Positions 8,170 to 17,479 of a DNA stretch of 64,000 nucleotides are shown one piece after another. The translations under genes were made by a program, and so were the position numbers. The notes under the pieces are model-generated. The model was given only the letters and a program-made list of their open reading frames with translations, was not told the DNA's origin and made no database searches. How positions within the stretch are numbered: the stretch's first letter is position 1; each line of letters starts with the position of its first letter. The stretch comes from a virus: the IMG/VR virus record IMGVR_UViG_3300027817_000001, positions 1 through 64,000 of that record; one strand, 5' to 3'.

Positions 8170-10212
8170 ATGACGCGTTTCGTCCGTTCGATCTGCGCCG
8201 CCGTGGCCTTGCTGGCCTCGGCGGCTTCCGCTTTTGGGCAGTCCTCAATCCTGCAGGGCGGGCCATGGGTGCCGGGCCACGCGCCGATGTACGTCGGACA
8301 GGGCATGAGCCAGCCGATCGTGCAGGACAGTGGCGCAGCCGGCTCTCCGACGGCCGGCATGGGGCTTTCCGAGCTTCTGATGGTGGCCCGCGGCACCGGG
8401 ACTGGGCCGTATCCTGGTCAAGGCACTGGCCCGCTCGGCACGATCAACTGTGAATATGACGGGCCGGCGCCGAACAACCATTATCTGTGTTTCTCGCCGA
8501 ATGCCCAGGGCGGCGCGCTGATCGCGACCGGGGCGAGTGGCACGGCCACGGCGCAGCCGCTGTGCTTCAACGTCAATGGGGCTCCGTTCTGTCTCGGCGG
8601 CGGCAGCGGAACGGCGATCGCCACCTACACCGCGCCGACCGTGGTGGGCGTCTTCCCGTGCTGGAGCACGACGAGCGGCAACCTCGCGGGGTGCTCGAAC
8701 GGCGCTGCCACGCTGGTCGGCAATCCATCGGCATCCCCCGGCAACCCTGTGGCGTTCACCATCCCGAGCCTGCCAGCTCGCGGCGCGCCGGATGCGAACA
8801 ACGACAAAATACCGATCCAAAATAACTCGACTGGCGCCATCAATTACGTGACGCCAGGTCAGATTGCGGTTTCGGCGACGGCTGGCGTGTCATCGCTCGG
8901 CGGAGTTACGGGGGCGATCACGCTCGGCTCCAACATGCAGATTGTCGGACAGCAGCTCAACGCTGTGGTGGGCGGCTCAAGCGGGCAGATCCTCTACAAC
9001 AACGCTGGCGTGTTCGGAGGATTCACTGCTGGTGGCGACTGCACGGTGGTGCCATCCACCGGCGTCTTTACTTGCCTGAAGGTCAATGGTGTGAATTTCG
9101 GCACCTTTGCCACGGCGAATGCCGCGACGCCGCCCGCGATCGGCGGCACCACGCCTGCCGCTGGATCGTTCTCCAGCCTGACCGACACTGGCATCACCGG
9201 GTCGACGCAGTGTGTGCAGGCTAATTCCAGTGGCACCTTTGCTGGCGCTGGGGCTGGATGTGTGAGCCTAAGCGGCAACAATGCATGGACTGGCAACAAT
9301 TACTTCGGCGGCATCCCTCTGTTCGACGTTCTCTCTGCAGCCCATGGATGCGCCGCAGCCGATCCGACAGGAACAACCGATTCGACTGCGTCGATTCAGT
9401 GCCACATTGATTATTTGAACAGCACTTATGCTGGCGGCATTGTTTGGTTGTCACCTGGAAATTATCTGGCTGCATCAACGATCCATGTCTCCGGCGGAGT
9501 TTGGATCAAGGGTGCCAGCATTGACAGTGCCGCCATTCATACGAACACCGATACTAACGTTTTGTCCTTTTATATCACCGGAGGGACATGCCCTTCGGGG
9601 GGCATGAATGCCGGTCTCGATAATATCAGCGTCTATGGCTACCAAAATGCAGGTGCAGGGCAGCCAACGGTCAAGGTTGGTGCGAATTGTCTCGTCAACT
9701 TCTACAGCAGCAGGCTGTGGTTTGGTGCACAGGGACTTAATACGGCAGGGACTGATGGCTTATGCTTCAATACGACCATCGCCGGATACACAGAAAATGT
9801 GTTTAGCTCTGGGTCGAATTGGTATGTACGCTGTAAGCTTGACTCGATTTCGACTGGAATACCGTCTTTTTCCTCATTCGTTCAGGGAGCCAATGCTGCT
9901 GGCTTGGCTGTCGCTGAAAACTACTTTGAGGAGACTGATTTGTCAGTGGCTGGATCTGGCGCGACATGGTCTCTTTTCTATGATGACGTGAATGGGAATG
10001 GCTACCTGAAGTTTGTCAACTCAATCTTTGATAGCCCGGTTCTTATCAACCACGTAGCTAAAGCCATGATGGTTTCGGCAACGTTTGGCTCGACGGTCGC
10101 CCACAATTCAGGCTCAATGTCAGTTGTCGGATCAACATCCATCTCCGGATCGTTGACAATTACGGGGGCTGGCGGAAGATCCTGCGCAGGAAATTTAGGA
10201 ATCACCTGTTAG
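8170..10212 (+). CDS. tail spike/fibre protein with N-terminal signal peptide and pectate-lyase-like C-terminus
   Basis: The 680-aa product starts with a signal-like peptide (RSICAAVALLASAASAFG). Residues 25-150 form a conserved N-terminal domain with GGPWVPGHAPMYVG. Residues 150-380 are Gly/Thr/Ala-rich repeats with SLGGVTGAITLGS typical of phage fibre shafts. From about residue 380 the protein looks like a beta-helix (CHIDYLNSTYAGGIVWLSPG), the fold of tail spikes that bind or cut surface polysaccharide. The C-terminal third is clearly richer in A+T than the N-terminal part, suggesting module exchange of the receptor-binding end. A Sec signal on a tail spike is unusual. Confidence 0.75.
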   Translation: MTRFVRSICAAVALLASAASAFGQSSILQGGPWVPGHAPMYVGQGMSQPIVQDSGAAGSPTAGMGLSELLMVARGTGTGPYPGQGTGPLGTINCEYDGPAPNNHYLCFSPNAQGGALIATGASGTATAQPLCFNVNGAPFCLGGGSGTAIATYTAPTVVGVFPCWSTTSGNLAGCSNGAATLVGNPSASPGNPVAFTIPSLPARGAPDANNDKIPIQNNSTGAINYVTPGQIAVSATAGVSSLGGVTGAITLGSNMQIVGQQLNAVVGGSSGQILYNNAGVFGGFTAGGDCTVVPSTGVFTCLKVNGVNFGTFATANAATPPAIGGTTPAAGSFSSLTDTGITGSTQCVQANSSGTFAGAGAGCVSLSGNNAWTGNNYFGGIPLFDVLSAAHGCAAADPTGTTDSTASIQCHIDYLNSTYAGGIVWLSPGNYLAASTIHVSGGVWIKGASIDSAAIHTNTDTNVLSFYITGGTCPSGGMNAGLDNISVYGYQNAGAGQPTVKVGANCLVNFYSSRLWFGAQGLNTAGTDGLCFNTTIAGYTENVFSSGSNWYVRCKLDSISTGIPSFSSFVQGANAAGLAVAENYFEETDLSVAGSGATWSLFYDDVNGNGYLKFVNSIFDSPVLINHVAKAMMVSATFGSTVAHNSGSMSVVGSTSISGSLTITGAGGRSCAGNLGITC

Positions 10213-10782
10213 ATGCCAGTCACATCTAACGACGTCGCCAACCAAGCAATCTTGATGATCGGCGGCAATCAGCCGCTGGTCACCGGGTTGGCGCCGACGT
10301 TCGACAACTCCACCACAGGCAAGGCGCTGCAGAAGCTTTACGTCCCCTGCGTGCAGACGGTCGGCCGGCAATTTGGCTGGGACATGGCGCGGCGTCTGAT
10401 CGCGCTGACGCTATCCGGCAACCCGGCGAATGTGCTGTGGCAGTTCGAGTACCTCTACCCGGCGAACGGCGTCCAAATCTGGCAGCTCGTGCCACCGGTG
10501 ATCTCGGACCCGAACAACCCGCTGCCGACCACCTATTCGGTCGGGAACACCCTGGTCGGAGGGGTACAGACCAAGGTGATCTGGTCAAACCTCCAGGGCG
10601 CGCTGGCGAATTACAACAACAACCCGACCGAGAATGTCTGGGATCCGGGTTTCCGCGAGGCGGTGGTGCGGCTGCTCGCGTCCGAGCTGGCAATGGCGAT
10701 CGCCGGCAAGCCGGACGTCTCCCAAGGCTACCTTTCCAGCGGTGGCGCTTTTGAAAAGATCGCTGAAAGCAGGGATAGCTGA
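10213..10782 (+). CDS. tail adaptor (tubular protein A-like), copy 1
   Basis: This 189-aa protein has the helical adaptor pattern: DVANQAILMIGG, then a Tyr-containing helix (LQKLYVPCVQTVGRQFGW), FEYLYPANGV and a C-terminal helix (GFREAVVRLLASELAMAIAG). The family forms the ring that joins the portal to the short tail in T7-like phages. It is the first of three related genes here. It starts one base after the tail-spike stop and overlaps the next gene by one base. Confidence 0.75.
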   Translation: MPVTSNDVANQAILMIGGNQPLVTGLAPTFDNSTTGKALQKLYVPCVQTVGRQFGWDMARRLIALTLSGNPANVLWQFEYLYPANGVQIWQLVPPVISDPNNPLPTTYSVGNTLVGGVQTKVIWSNLQGALANYNNNPTENVWDPGFREAVVRLLASELAMAIAGKPDVSQGYLSSGGAFEKIAESRDS

Positions 10783-11402
10783 TGCCTCTCGCCCTAAGCT
10801 CGCCATCCGACATCATCAATCTGTCCCTGACCCGGATCGGGTACAAAGGGGATCGCGTTGGATCTCTGTATGAGGGGTCGGAGGCGTCCAAGTACGCGCT
10901 CGACATCTACGCCCAGACCAGGGATCAGATGCTGCGCGCCGGCGATTGGGGATTTGCTGAACGGAACGTCAACCTGACGCTGCTCAAGCAGGCGCCAGCC
11001 TCCGGCTATTTCCCGCCGAGTTCGTGGGATGGGACGGTCAATCCGCCGCCACCATGGCGTTACGAGTATGCTTATCCTCAGGATGCTTTGAAAGTTCGCT
11101 CGGTCAAGCCGGTGCCGATGTTCGTCATGGATTTCGATCCTCAGCCGAGGCCATTCGCGGTCGAGAACGACAATTATTTCGTCCCCTCCCAAAAGGTGAT
11201 CCTCACCAACGTACCGAACGCCCAATTGGTGTATACAGGACAGGTCACGGACCCGCAGGTCTGGGAAGCCGATTTTGTCGATGCGCTGTCTGCGCTTCTT
11301 GGTAGGCTTTTGGCTCCGGTTCTGCTCAATATGGATGCTGCGAAATTTGCAGCGGCTGACGCGGCGCAGGCCGAGGAGAAGGCCGACGCACTACGAGGAT
11401 AG
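10782..11402 (+). CDS. tail adaptor (tubular protein A-like), copy 2
   Basis: The 206-aa product shares the family skeleton with the other two copies: DIINLSLTRIGYKG, YEGSEASKYALDIYAQTRD, WGFAERNVNLTLL, WRYEYAYPQDALKVR and a C-terminal FVDALSALLGRLLAP helix. It is the most typical tubular protein A of the three. A hairpin and an endonuclease VII-type gene follow before copy 3, so the three adaptors were probably contiguous before that insertion. Confidence 0.8.
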   Translation: MPLALSSPSDIINLSLTRIGYKGDRVGSLYEGSEASKYALDIYAQTRDQMLRAGDWGFAERNVNLTLLKQAPASGYFPPSSWDGTVNPPPPWRYEYAYPQDALKVRSVKPVPMFVMDFDPQPRPFAVENDNYFVPSQKVILTNVPNAQLVYTGQVTDPQVWEADFVDALSALLGRLLAPVLLNMDAAKFAAADAAQAEEKADALRG

Positions 11403-11412
11403 AAAAACGACA

Positions 11413-11447
11413 AGGGCCACAACCCGTTTGCACCGGGGAGCGGCCCT
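11413..11447 (+). terminator. strong hairpin between adaptor copy 2 and the endonuclease gene
   Basis: AGGGCC (11413-11418) pairs with GGCCCT (11442-11447), and CCCG (11423-11426) can pair with CGGG (11434-11437) inside it. No T-run follows, so a classical intrinsic terminator is not certain. It may instead be an RNA-processing or stability element, or be part of the inserted homing gene. Confidence 0.45.
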
Positions 11448-11475
11448 CTAACCACAACGATGAGGAGCATCGAAG

Positions 11476-12003
11476 ATGGCTGAAGCCGGAATATCACATG
11501 TAATTATTGAGTGCACTAAGTGTCTCAAGCCAAAGCATCAATGCGACTTCTTTCTTGATAAGAGGCGCAAGTACCCAGCATCCATAAAACAGCCGTGCAG
11601 GTTATGCACGTCGGATAAAGTCAAAGCGCAAAGGTCGATAAATCCAGACCGCATACGACTTCAAGAGCGCGAATCGTGGAAGCGCAGATTTGACATCAAT
11701 GGAGAAAAGAAACGGTTCAGCGCGATGGGGTGGCGCCTAAAATACAAATTTGGGATAACCTTGGCCGACTTCTTGGCTATGATCGAAAAACAGGAAGGTA
11801 GATGCGCGATCTGCCAGATCGATGTCAAATCGCTTACGATCGGGAAAGGTCGTAGAGAGGCCGCCTGCGTTGATCACGATCACGAAACAGGTAAAATTCG
11901 AGGCGTGCTCTGCCATTCGTGTAACACTGGAATTGGTTTGTTGGGAGATAGCATTGGTATACTTGAAAAAGCGATCAAGTATCTAAAGGAGAGCTCGCCA
12001 TGA
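11476..12003 (+). CDS. endonuclease VII-type HNH protein
   Basis: The 175-aa product has N-terminal zinc knuckles (CTKCLKPKHQ and CRLC), then the endonuclease VII core: FLAMIEKQEGRCAICQID, a histidine motif VDHDHETGKIRGVLCHSCN and a GIGLLGDS tail. This is the recombination endonuclease VII family, which occurs as free-standing homing genes in phages. The gene is visibly richer in A+T than the flanking adaptors. A GAGGAGC site lies 12 bases upstream, and the stop overlaps adaptor copy 3 (ATGA). Confidence 0.85.
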   Translation: MAEAGISHVIIECTKCLKPKHQCDFFLDKRRKYPASIKQPCRLCTSDKVKAQRSINPDRIRLQERESWKRRFDINGEKKRFSAMGWRLKYKFGITLADFLAMIEKQEGRCAICQIDVKSLTIGKGRREAACVDHDHETGKIRGVLCHSCNTGIGLLGDSIGILEKAIKYLKESSP

Positions 12004-12899
12004 GTGGGACGCCAGCCGACATCGCGAATCAGGCGCTTGATGCCGCTGGCATTGATGCCACGATCGGTGATTTAGAAGAGGGTACAAAGCCGGCGCAAGT
12101 TCTCTTGCGAGCTTATAGCCAATGCTTGAGGCAGTTGCTCAGGGCGTGTCCGTGGGATTTCGCACGAACTCAGGCGCCGCTGGTCTTGCTTGGCGACGCG
12201 ACTGGCAACACGATCGGCGTTGGCAACCATATCCAAGAGCCATGGATTTATTGCTACCGGTATCCGATCGACTGCATGAAGCTTCGCTATATCCCCTGGA
12301 ATTACGACCAGCACGCCGGCACTCCGCCGGGCAACATCGCGATTCCGACGAATATCCCGTTGACCACGGCGACCGGGCTTCCGAACTTCGTCGGTCGCCG
12401 GCTGCGGCCGAGCCGCTTCCTGATAGGCAATGACCCGAACTATCCGTCTCCTCCTGGATCCTCGTTCGGCGAGGTGCAGGGCGAATCGCCGGTAGGCTCG
12501 ACCGTCATCATGTCGAACGTGCAGAAGGCGATCGGCATCTACACCCGATTCTTGCCTTATCCCAGCAATTGGGACCCGCTGTTTCGCGCGGCGTTCGTGT
12601 CCTATCTGGCGAGCGAGATCGCGCTGCCGCTGGCGAAGATGTCCGTGGTCGGCGCGAAGCAGGCGCTGCAGCTCCGCAAGGAGAACATAGAGATCGCGAA
12701 GGCGAAGATCAAAGAGGCCCGGGTCATCGACGGGAACGAGCAGATGGCATCGAGCGATATCTCGGTGGATTGGATGCGCACGCGGCGCAGCGGTGGCTGG
12801 GGCACAGGCCGCGGCGGCTGGGGCGGCGGCGATGAAGGCCCGGGCACCTATGGCGGCGGCTATGACAGCCTAGCACTGGCTGACGGGAGCGTGTTCTAG
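12000..12899 (+). CDS. tail adaptor (tubular protein A-like), copy 3, with Gly-rich tail
   Basis: This 299-aa protein repeats the adaptor skeleton: DIANQALDAAGID, LRAYSQCLRQLLRACPWDFA, WIYCYRYPIDCMKLRYIPW and FRAAFVSYLASEIALPLA. It has an inserted Pro-rich loop and a C-terminal Gly/Trp/Arg tail (GGWGTGRGGWGGG). It precedes the nozzle gene, as tubular A precedes tubular B in T7. The longer tail separates it from copies 1 and 2. Confidence 0.8.
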   Translation: MSGTPADIANQALDAAGIDATIGDLEEGTKPAQVLLRAYSQCLRQLLRACPWDFARTQAPLVLLGDATGNTIGVGNHIQEPWIYCYRYPIDCMKLRYIPWNYDQHAGTPPGNIAIPTNIPLTTATGLPNFVGRRLRPSRFLIGNDPNYPSPPGSSFGEVQGESPVGSTVIMSNVQKAIGIYTRFLPYPSNWDPLFRAAFVSYLASEIALPLAKMSVVGAKQALQLRKENIEIAKAKIKEARVIDGNEQMASSDISVDWMRTRRSGGWGTGRGGWGGGDEGPGTYGGGYDSLALADGSVF

Positions 12900-12902
12900 G
12901 CC

Positions 12903-15900
12903 ATGGCAACACCGGTCATAAGCCCGTCGGCGTTCACGACTGGGGAGGTTTCGCCGAGCCTGTTCGGCAATGTCACGCTTGCGCGCATGCATGCGGCGGC
13001 GAGCACCATGCGCAATTTCTTTATTCGGTACTCTGGGGGCGCCTATTCCCGGGCCGGGACGGCGCTGGTCGGGCTCTCAAAGCAGACCGGGCGCAGCTAT
13101 CCGCCGCGGCTGATCCCATTTCAATTTTCGATCAACCAGGGGCTCTCCCTGGAGTTCGGCAACTTTTACATGCGGGTGGTGCTGAACGGGGCCTTTGTGA
13201 CCGAAGGCCCTCTTGAAATCACATCGGCGTCAAACACTGACCCTGTTGCTCTTGGTCTGAATAACGTTGTTGGTGCGCTATCCGCGACGGCGAACACTGG
13301 CGGCGTGTCTTCCTCGTATGTCACGGGCGATACGGTTACCGTGGCTGGTGGAACGCACACCAGCCAGGCTTCATTTTTGGTGGCAAATACTCAGATAGCG
13401 AGTTTGGCGCCAAATGCTCTTGGCAGCGGGTATACTCCTGGTGATCTGATCACGCTGGCCGGCGGCAGCCCGCTCACTGAAGCCGTCGTGCAGGTAGCAA
13501 GCACGCAGGTTCTGTCAGCGACGCTCGTATCTGGCGGCCATTTAGCGACGTTAGCAAACGGTTCTTATTCCGCGACAGGCACGACGGGAGCCGGCACCAG
13601 ATTTACTTTAAACGTCACGGTAAATACCAACGTCGTGACCGCCATCAACTCAATCACATCAAACGGATCGTATAGCACGAATCCAGCGAACCTTGGCGCT
13701 GAGCCAATCTTACTAACTGGATCGGGTAGCTCTGATACGAACCCGGTTGTTTCGCTTGTGATGAAGATTCGTTCTGTCGCATTATCCAACCGCGGATCGT
13801 ATGCAGTAAACTCTGCGACGCTGACCCAGGCCTCGACAACTGGTAGCGGGACTGGCGCCACATTTAATTCAGCGATCTTTGCTCCAAACAACCTAACAGT
13901 TGTCAACGCAGGATCATATACCGTTGTGCCGGCTAACCCCGCGACCCAGGATTCGACGAGCGGAAGCGGCGCTGGCGCGACCTACAATGTGGTTTGGAGT
14001 GCTGGCTATTCCCTGACTGCTGGAGACTGGATCTTTGTCCAGGGTGTCACCGGCATGGTTCAGCTCAATAACCAAGTCTTTGTTGTGCAGGGGAGTGGTT
14101 CAAACGTTTCGCTATTTGATGCCTACGGCAATTCTGTAGACGGAACGCTTTTTGGAGCGTGGACCGGTGGCGGTACAGTATCGCGGATCTACACCGCAGC
14201 CACAATCTATAGCGAGCAGGATCTGAAATATTTGAAATTCACGCAATCGGCTGACGTCATGTCGATCTGCTGCGTGAACCAAGACACCAGGGCCGAATAT
14301 CCGCCGCAAGATCTGTCAAGAATATCGGACACTAATTGGGTTTTCTCGCCAGCGGTTCCTGCGCCTTCGGTGTCGCCTCCGCAATTCACCAATATCATCG
14401 CGAACGGGACTGGCAACACCAATTATGCCTATGCTGTCACAGCGGTGAGCATGGTCGACGGCACAGAGAGCGTTGCGTCGCCGATTGCGATCGGAGCCAA
14501 CTTTGTCGACATAGCCACCACGGCAGGAACGATCTACGTCTCGTGGTCCGCCGCCGCCGGCGCCAATCAATACAACGTCTACAAGGCTACGCCGAGCCAG
14601 ACATTTCCCGTCCCTGGAGCTGCTCAGTTTGGGTATGCTGGATCTGCCTACGGCTTGCAGTTTATTGACAGCAATATTGTCGCGGATTTCTCTCAGGTGC
14701 CACCGACCCACAAGAATCCTTTTGCGCGAGGGCAAATCGTGGGAGTAACGGCAATTAACGGCGGCTCAGGATATTCGACAGCGACGGCCAGTGTACCTTC
14801 TGCCACTGGATCTGGGGCGGTCATTCAGCCCATTATTTCCAGCTTTGCGGTAGCAGCCTATCTCGTGCTTGATGCGGGCAGCGGTTATCAACCGAATGAC
14901 CCTATCGTTGTCGTTGGTGATGGGGCAGGAGCGACTGCTCGTCTTGTTGTTGGCCCACAGACCGGCACATATCCTGGTGTCGTCGCATACTTCCAGCAGC
15001 GCCGCGCCTATGCCTCGACGATCAACCAGCCCGACACGTATTTCATGTCGCAGCCTGGCGCGTTCACGAATTTTGATTCCAGGACGCCGCCGATCGCGAG
15101 TGACGCGATCACGGGAACGCCGTGGTCGGAGGAGGTGAACGGAATTCAATTCATGGTGCCAGTGACTGGTGGCTTGATCGCGATGACGGGCCTTGAGGCC
15201 TATCTCGTGACCGGCACCGGGGGCAACGTGTTCTCGCCCCAGCCCCTCGCGCCGGCCAGCCAGCAGGCCCAGCCCGAAGGCTTCAACGGCTGTTCTCCGA
15301 CCATCCCACCGATCCGCATCTATCAAGACGTGATTTATGTGCAGGCGAAGGGCTCGACCTATCGCGATTTCGCGTTTGATGTGTCAAACTATACCTACAC
15401 TGGCGTCGACCTCACGCTGAATTCGTCTCACCTGTTCATCAACAACACGATCCTGCAACATGCGTGGTGTGAGGAGCCGTTCAAAGTTTTGTGGGCGGTG
15501 CGCGACGACGGCGTTCTATTGAGCTTGACCTATCAGAAAAAGGAGCAGGTTGCGGGCTGGGCGCGGCACGACACCAATGGGCAGTTTGTCAGCGTCTGTT
15601 CGGTGACCGAGCCGCCGATTGACGCGCTCTACCTCGCGGCAAGTCGACCGTTTAACGCGATGCTCTCGACCTACACGATTGAGCGGATTAACTCGCGCCT
15701 TTGGAACTCGGTTGAGGACGTGTGGTGCGTCGATTGCGGGCTGAGCCTTGCGCAGCAGAGCCCGAACGCGACGCTGCAGGCGATCATTCCTGCGACCTAT
15801 GGCGGGATTTCCGGCGTCACCAATCTGATCGGCGGATCGGGCTATTCCGTTGCGGCCACCGCAAGCGTGGTAGATGCACCGCTCGGCAACAACGACGCCG

Positions 15901-16823
15901 GAGGGCCTGGAACAGGTGCCACCGCGACATTGACCATTGTGGGGGGCGTCATCACGGCGATCACGTTCCCGACCCCAGGATCCGGCTATCGCAACCCGCA
16001 GCTCGTGATTTACGACCCAGCCGGCAGCGAGGGCGGCTCGGGGGCCTCGGCGCAACTGACTTTGAGCACCATCGTGCAATTCCAGGCCTCAAGCGGCGTG
16101 CTTTCCGGCTTGACCGGGTATGATTTGCGGATGGGTGGCGGAATCGCAAGGATCACGTCGATCGTGTCCCCGACCCTGATCAATGCGACAATGACAACCC
16201 CGTTCAGCGCGTTCCAGGCCAATGGCGGCGGGACGGTGCAGCCAGCGACATCGGGCAACTGGACGGTGTCACAGCCGATCACGGTGGTGAACGGGCTGGA
16301 TGTGCTGGCTGGGCAGACCGTGACAGGAATTGCTAACGGGCAGGTGATCACGCCGCGGGTGGTGAATGCGCTCGGGCAGATCACGCTCGACCAGCCGGCC
16401 AGCCAGGTGACGGTCGGCCTCGGCTTCCAAGCCCAGTTGCAGAGCGTCTATCTCGACGCGGGCGAGCCTACGGTGCAGGGTCAGCGGAAGAAGGTAGGCG
16501 CGGTCACCGCGCGCGTGGAGGCGTCGGGACCGTTCTTGATCGGGTCGAACCAGCCGGACGGGTCGACCGTGAGTCCCATGCAGGTCGCGCCGATCTGGAG
16601 CAATTTGACCGCGGCGCCGACCGGAGCAATCGCGCCATATCCCGGCTCCGCAGTGCCGCTCTATACCGGCGATATCCGAATTCCGGTGCAGGGCGGATTC
16701 CAACGGCCGGGACAAGTCGCGATTCAGCAGGATTTGCCGCTTCCTGTGCAGATCCTGGCGTTCATTTCCGAAGCATGGGAGGGTGACAACCCGGCCCAGG
16801 CCGCCCCTCAAAAACAAGGGTAA
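12903..16823 (+). CDS. tail nozzle (tubular protein B-like) with inserted repeats
   Basis: The 1,306-aa product begins in tubular B style: FTTGEVSPSLFGNVTLARM, MRNFFIRYSGGAYSRAGT and PRLIPFQFSINQGLSLEFG. It ends with a conserved QGRPKK-like segment (VQGQRKKVGAVTARVE). T7 gp12 is about 800 aa; the extra length is filled by about nine GSY or GSGY repeats (about residues 165-370, 615-690 and 975-1050). The protein would form the distal tail tube and bind fibres. The repeats may be surface-exposed beta modules. Confidence 0.8.
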   Translation: MATPVISPSAFTTGEVSPSLFGNVTLARMHAAASTMRNFFIRYSGGAYSRAGTALVGLSKQTGRSYPPRLIPFQFSINQGLSLEFGNFYMRVVLNGAFVTEGPLEITSASNTDPVALGLNNVVGALSATANTGGVSSSYVTGDTVTVAGGTHTSQASFLVANTQIASLAPNALGSGYTPGDLITLAGGSPLTEAVVQVASTQVLSATLVSGGHLATLANGSYSATGTTGAGTRFTLNVTVNTNVVTAINSITSNGSYSTNPANLGAEPILLTGSGSSDTNPVVSLVMKIRSVALSNRGSYAVNSATLTQASTTGSGTGATFNSAIFAPNNLTVVNAGSYTVVPANPATQDSTSGSGAGATYNVVWSAGYSLTAGDWIFVQGVTGMVQLNNQVFVVQGSGSNVSLFDAYGNSVDGTLFGAWTGGGTVSRIYTAATIYSEQDLKYLKFTQSADVMSICCVNQDTRAEYPPQDLSRISDTNWVFSPAVPAPSVSPPQFTNIIANGTGNTNYAYAVTAVSMVDGTESVASPIAIGANFVDIATTAGTIYVSWSAAAGANQYNVYKATPSQTFPVPGAAQFGYAGSAYGLQFIDSNIVADFSQVPPTHKNPFARGQIVGVTAINGGSGYSTATASVPSATGSGAVIQPIISSFAVAAYLVLDAGSGYQPNDPIVVVGDGAGATARLVVGPQTGTYPGVVAYFQQRRAYASTINQPDTYFMSQPGAFTNFDSRTPPIASDAITGTPWSEEVNGIQFMVPVTGGLIAMTGLEAYLVTGTGGNVFSPQPLAPASQQAQPEGFNGCSPTIPPIRIYQDVIYVQAKGSTYRDFAFDVSNYTYTGVDLTLNSSHLFINNTILQHAWCEEPFKVLWAVRDDGVLLSLTYQKKEQVAGWARHDTNGQFVSVCSVTEPPIDALYLAASRPFNAMLSTYTIERINSRLWNSVEDVWCVDCGLSLAQQSPNATLQAIIPATYGGISGVTNLIGGSGYSVAATASVVDAPLGNNDAGGPGTGATATLTIVGGVITAITFPTPGSGYRNPQLVIYDPAGSEGGSGASAQLTLSTIVQFQASSGVLSGLTGYDLRMGGGIARITSIVSPTLINATMTTPFSAFQANGGGTVQPATSGNWTVSQPITVVNGLDVLAGQTVTGIANGQVITPRVVNALGQITLDQPASQVTVGLGFQAQLQSVYLDAGEPTVQGQRKKVGAVTARVEASGPFLIGSNQPDGSTVSPMQVAPIWSNLTAAPTGAIAPYPGSAVPLYTGDIRIPVQGGFQRPGQVAIQQDLPLPVQILAFISEAWEGDNPAQAAPQKQG

Positions 16824-16828
16824 TCCAG

Positions 16829-17461
16829 ATGCGACGCCTTCTTGCCGTTCTGTTTTCTCTCCTCGCCTCGTCCGCCGTGGCTCAAATCCCGGGCGGTGGC
16901 GTCAACCAGTCCGGCACGGTGACGACGGGTGACTGCGCGAAATGGCTCGGCTCTGGCGTGATCGCAGATGCTGGTGCGGCCTGCGCTTCCGGTGCACCGT
17001 CAGGCCCGGCCGGAGGTGCGCTCAGCGGGACCTACCCCAACCCGCAATTAAGCGCCGCGCGCACGTTTTCGACGCCAGCAGCGCCGACCGGGACCAGCAG
17101 CACAGCCGCTCCCATCATGATGGGGCTTGCCGGGTCGATCACGCCCGCCTCGTCTGGGAAAGTTCTTATATCGGTCCCGGCGCAGTTGAACCAGACCACC
17201 GCAAACGATGGCTGCTTTATCGCGATCAGGACCGGCACCGGCGCGACTCCGGTGAATGGAGCAGCGGCAACAGGAACCGTCGCATCGGTAGCGGTGGGCT
17301 GGTTTGCACCAGCCGCAAATTCCTTCGCGCCGGTCACCCCTATGGGATACGTGACTGGCTTGGCTATCGGGACTCCGTTGTGGATCGATGTGACGTTGCA
17401 GGCAATTACCGGCGGCTCATGCTCTGTGACGTCTGTCGGGATTATCGCCATTGAGGAATAA
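16829..17461 (+). CDS. signal-peptide-bearing fibre-like protein
   Basis: The 210-aa product begins MRRLLAVLFSLLASSAVAQ, a clean Sec signal peptide. It continues with a fibre-type motif PAGGALSGTYPNPQL, widely seen at joints in phage tail fibres, and a beta-rich C-terminal half with two Cys. It follows the nozzle gene by 5 bases. It is plausibly a tail appendage, but the export signal needs explaining. Confidence 0.75.
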   Translation: MRRLLAVLFSLLASSAVAQIPGGGVNQSGTVTTGDCAKWLGSGVIADAGAACASGAPSGPAGGALSGTYPNPQLSAARTFSTPAAPTGTSSTAAPIMMGLAGSITPASSGKVLISVPAQLNQTTANDGCFIAIRTGTGATPVNGAAATGTVASVAVGWFAPAANSFAPVTPMGYVTGLAIGTPLWIDVTLQAITGGSCSVTSVGIIAIEE

Positions 17462-17479
17462 TGGTGTTATTGACGTGGG

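Noticed and set aside
8170-10212. A diversity-generating retroelement, as in BPP-1
   Set aside because: Head genes are BPP-1-like, but no reverse transcriptase and no template/variable repeat pair was seen; the tail spike end has no repeated block.
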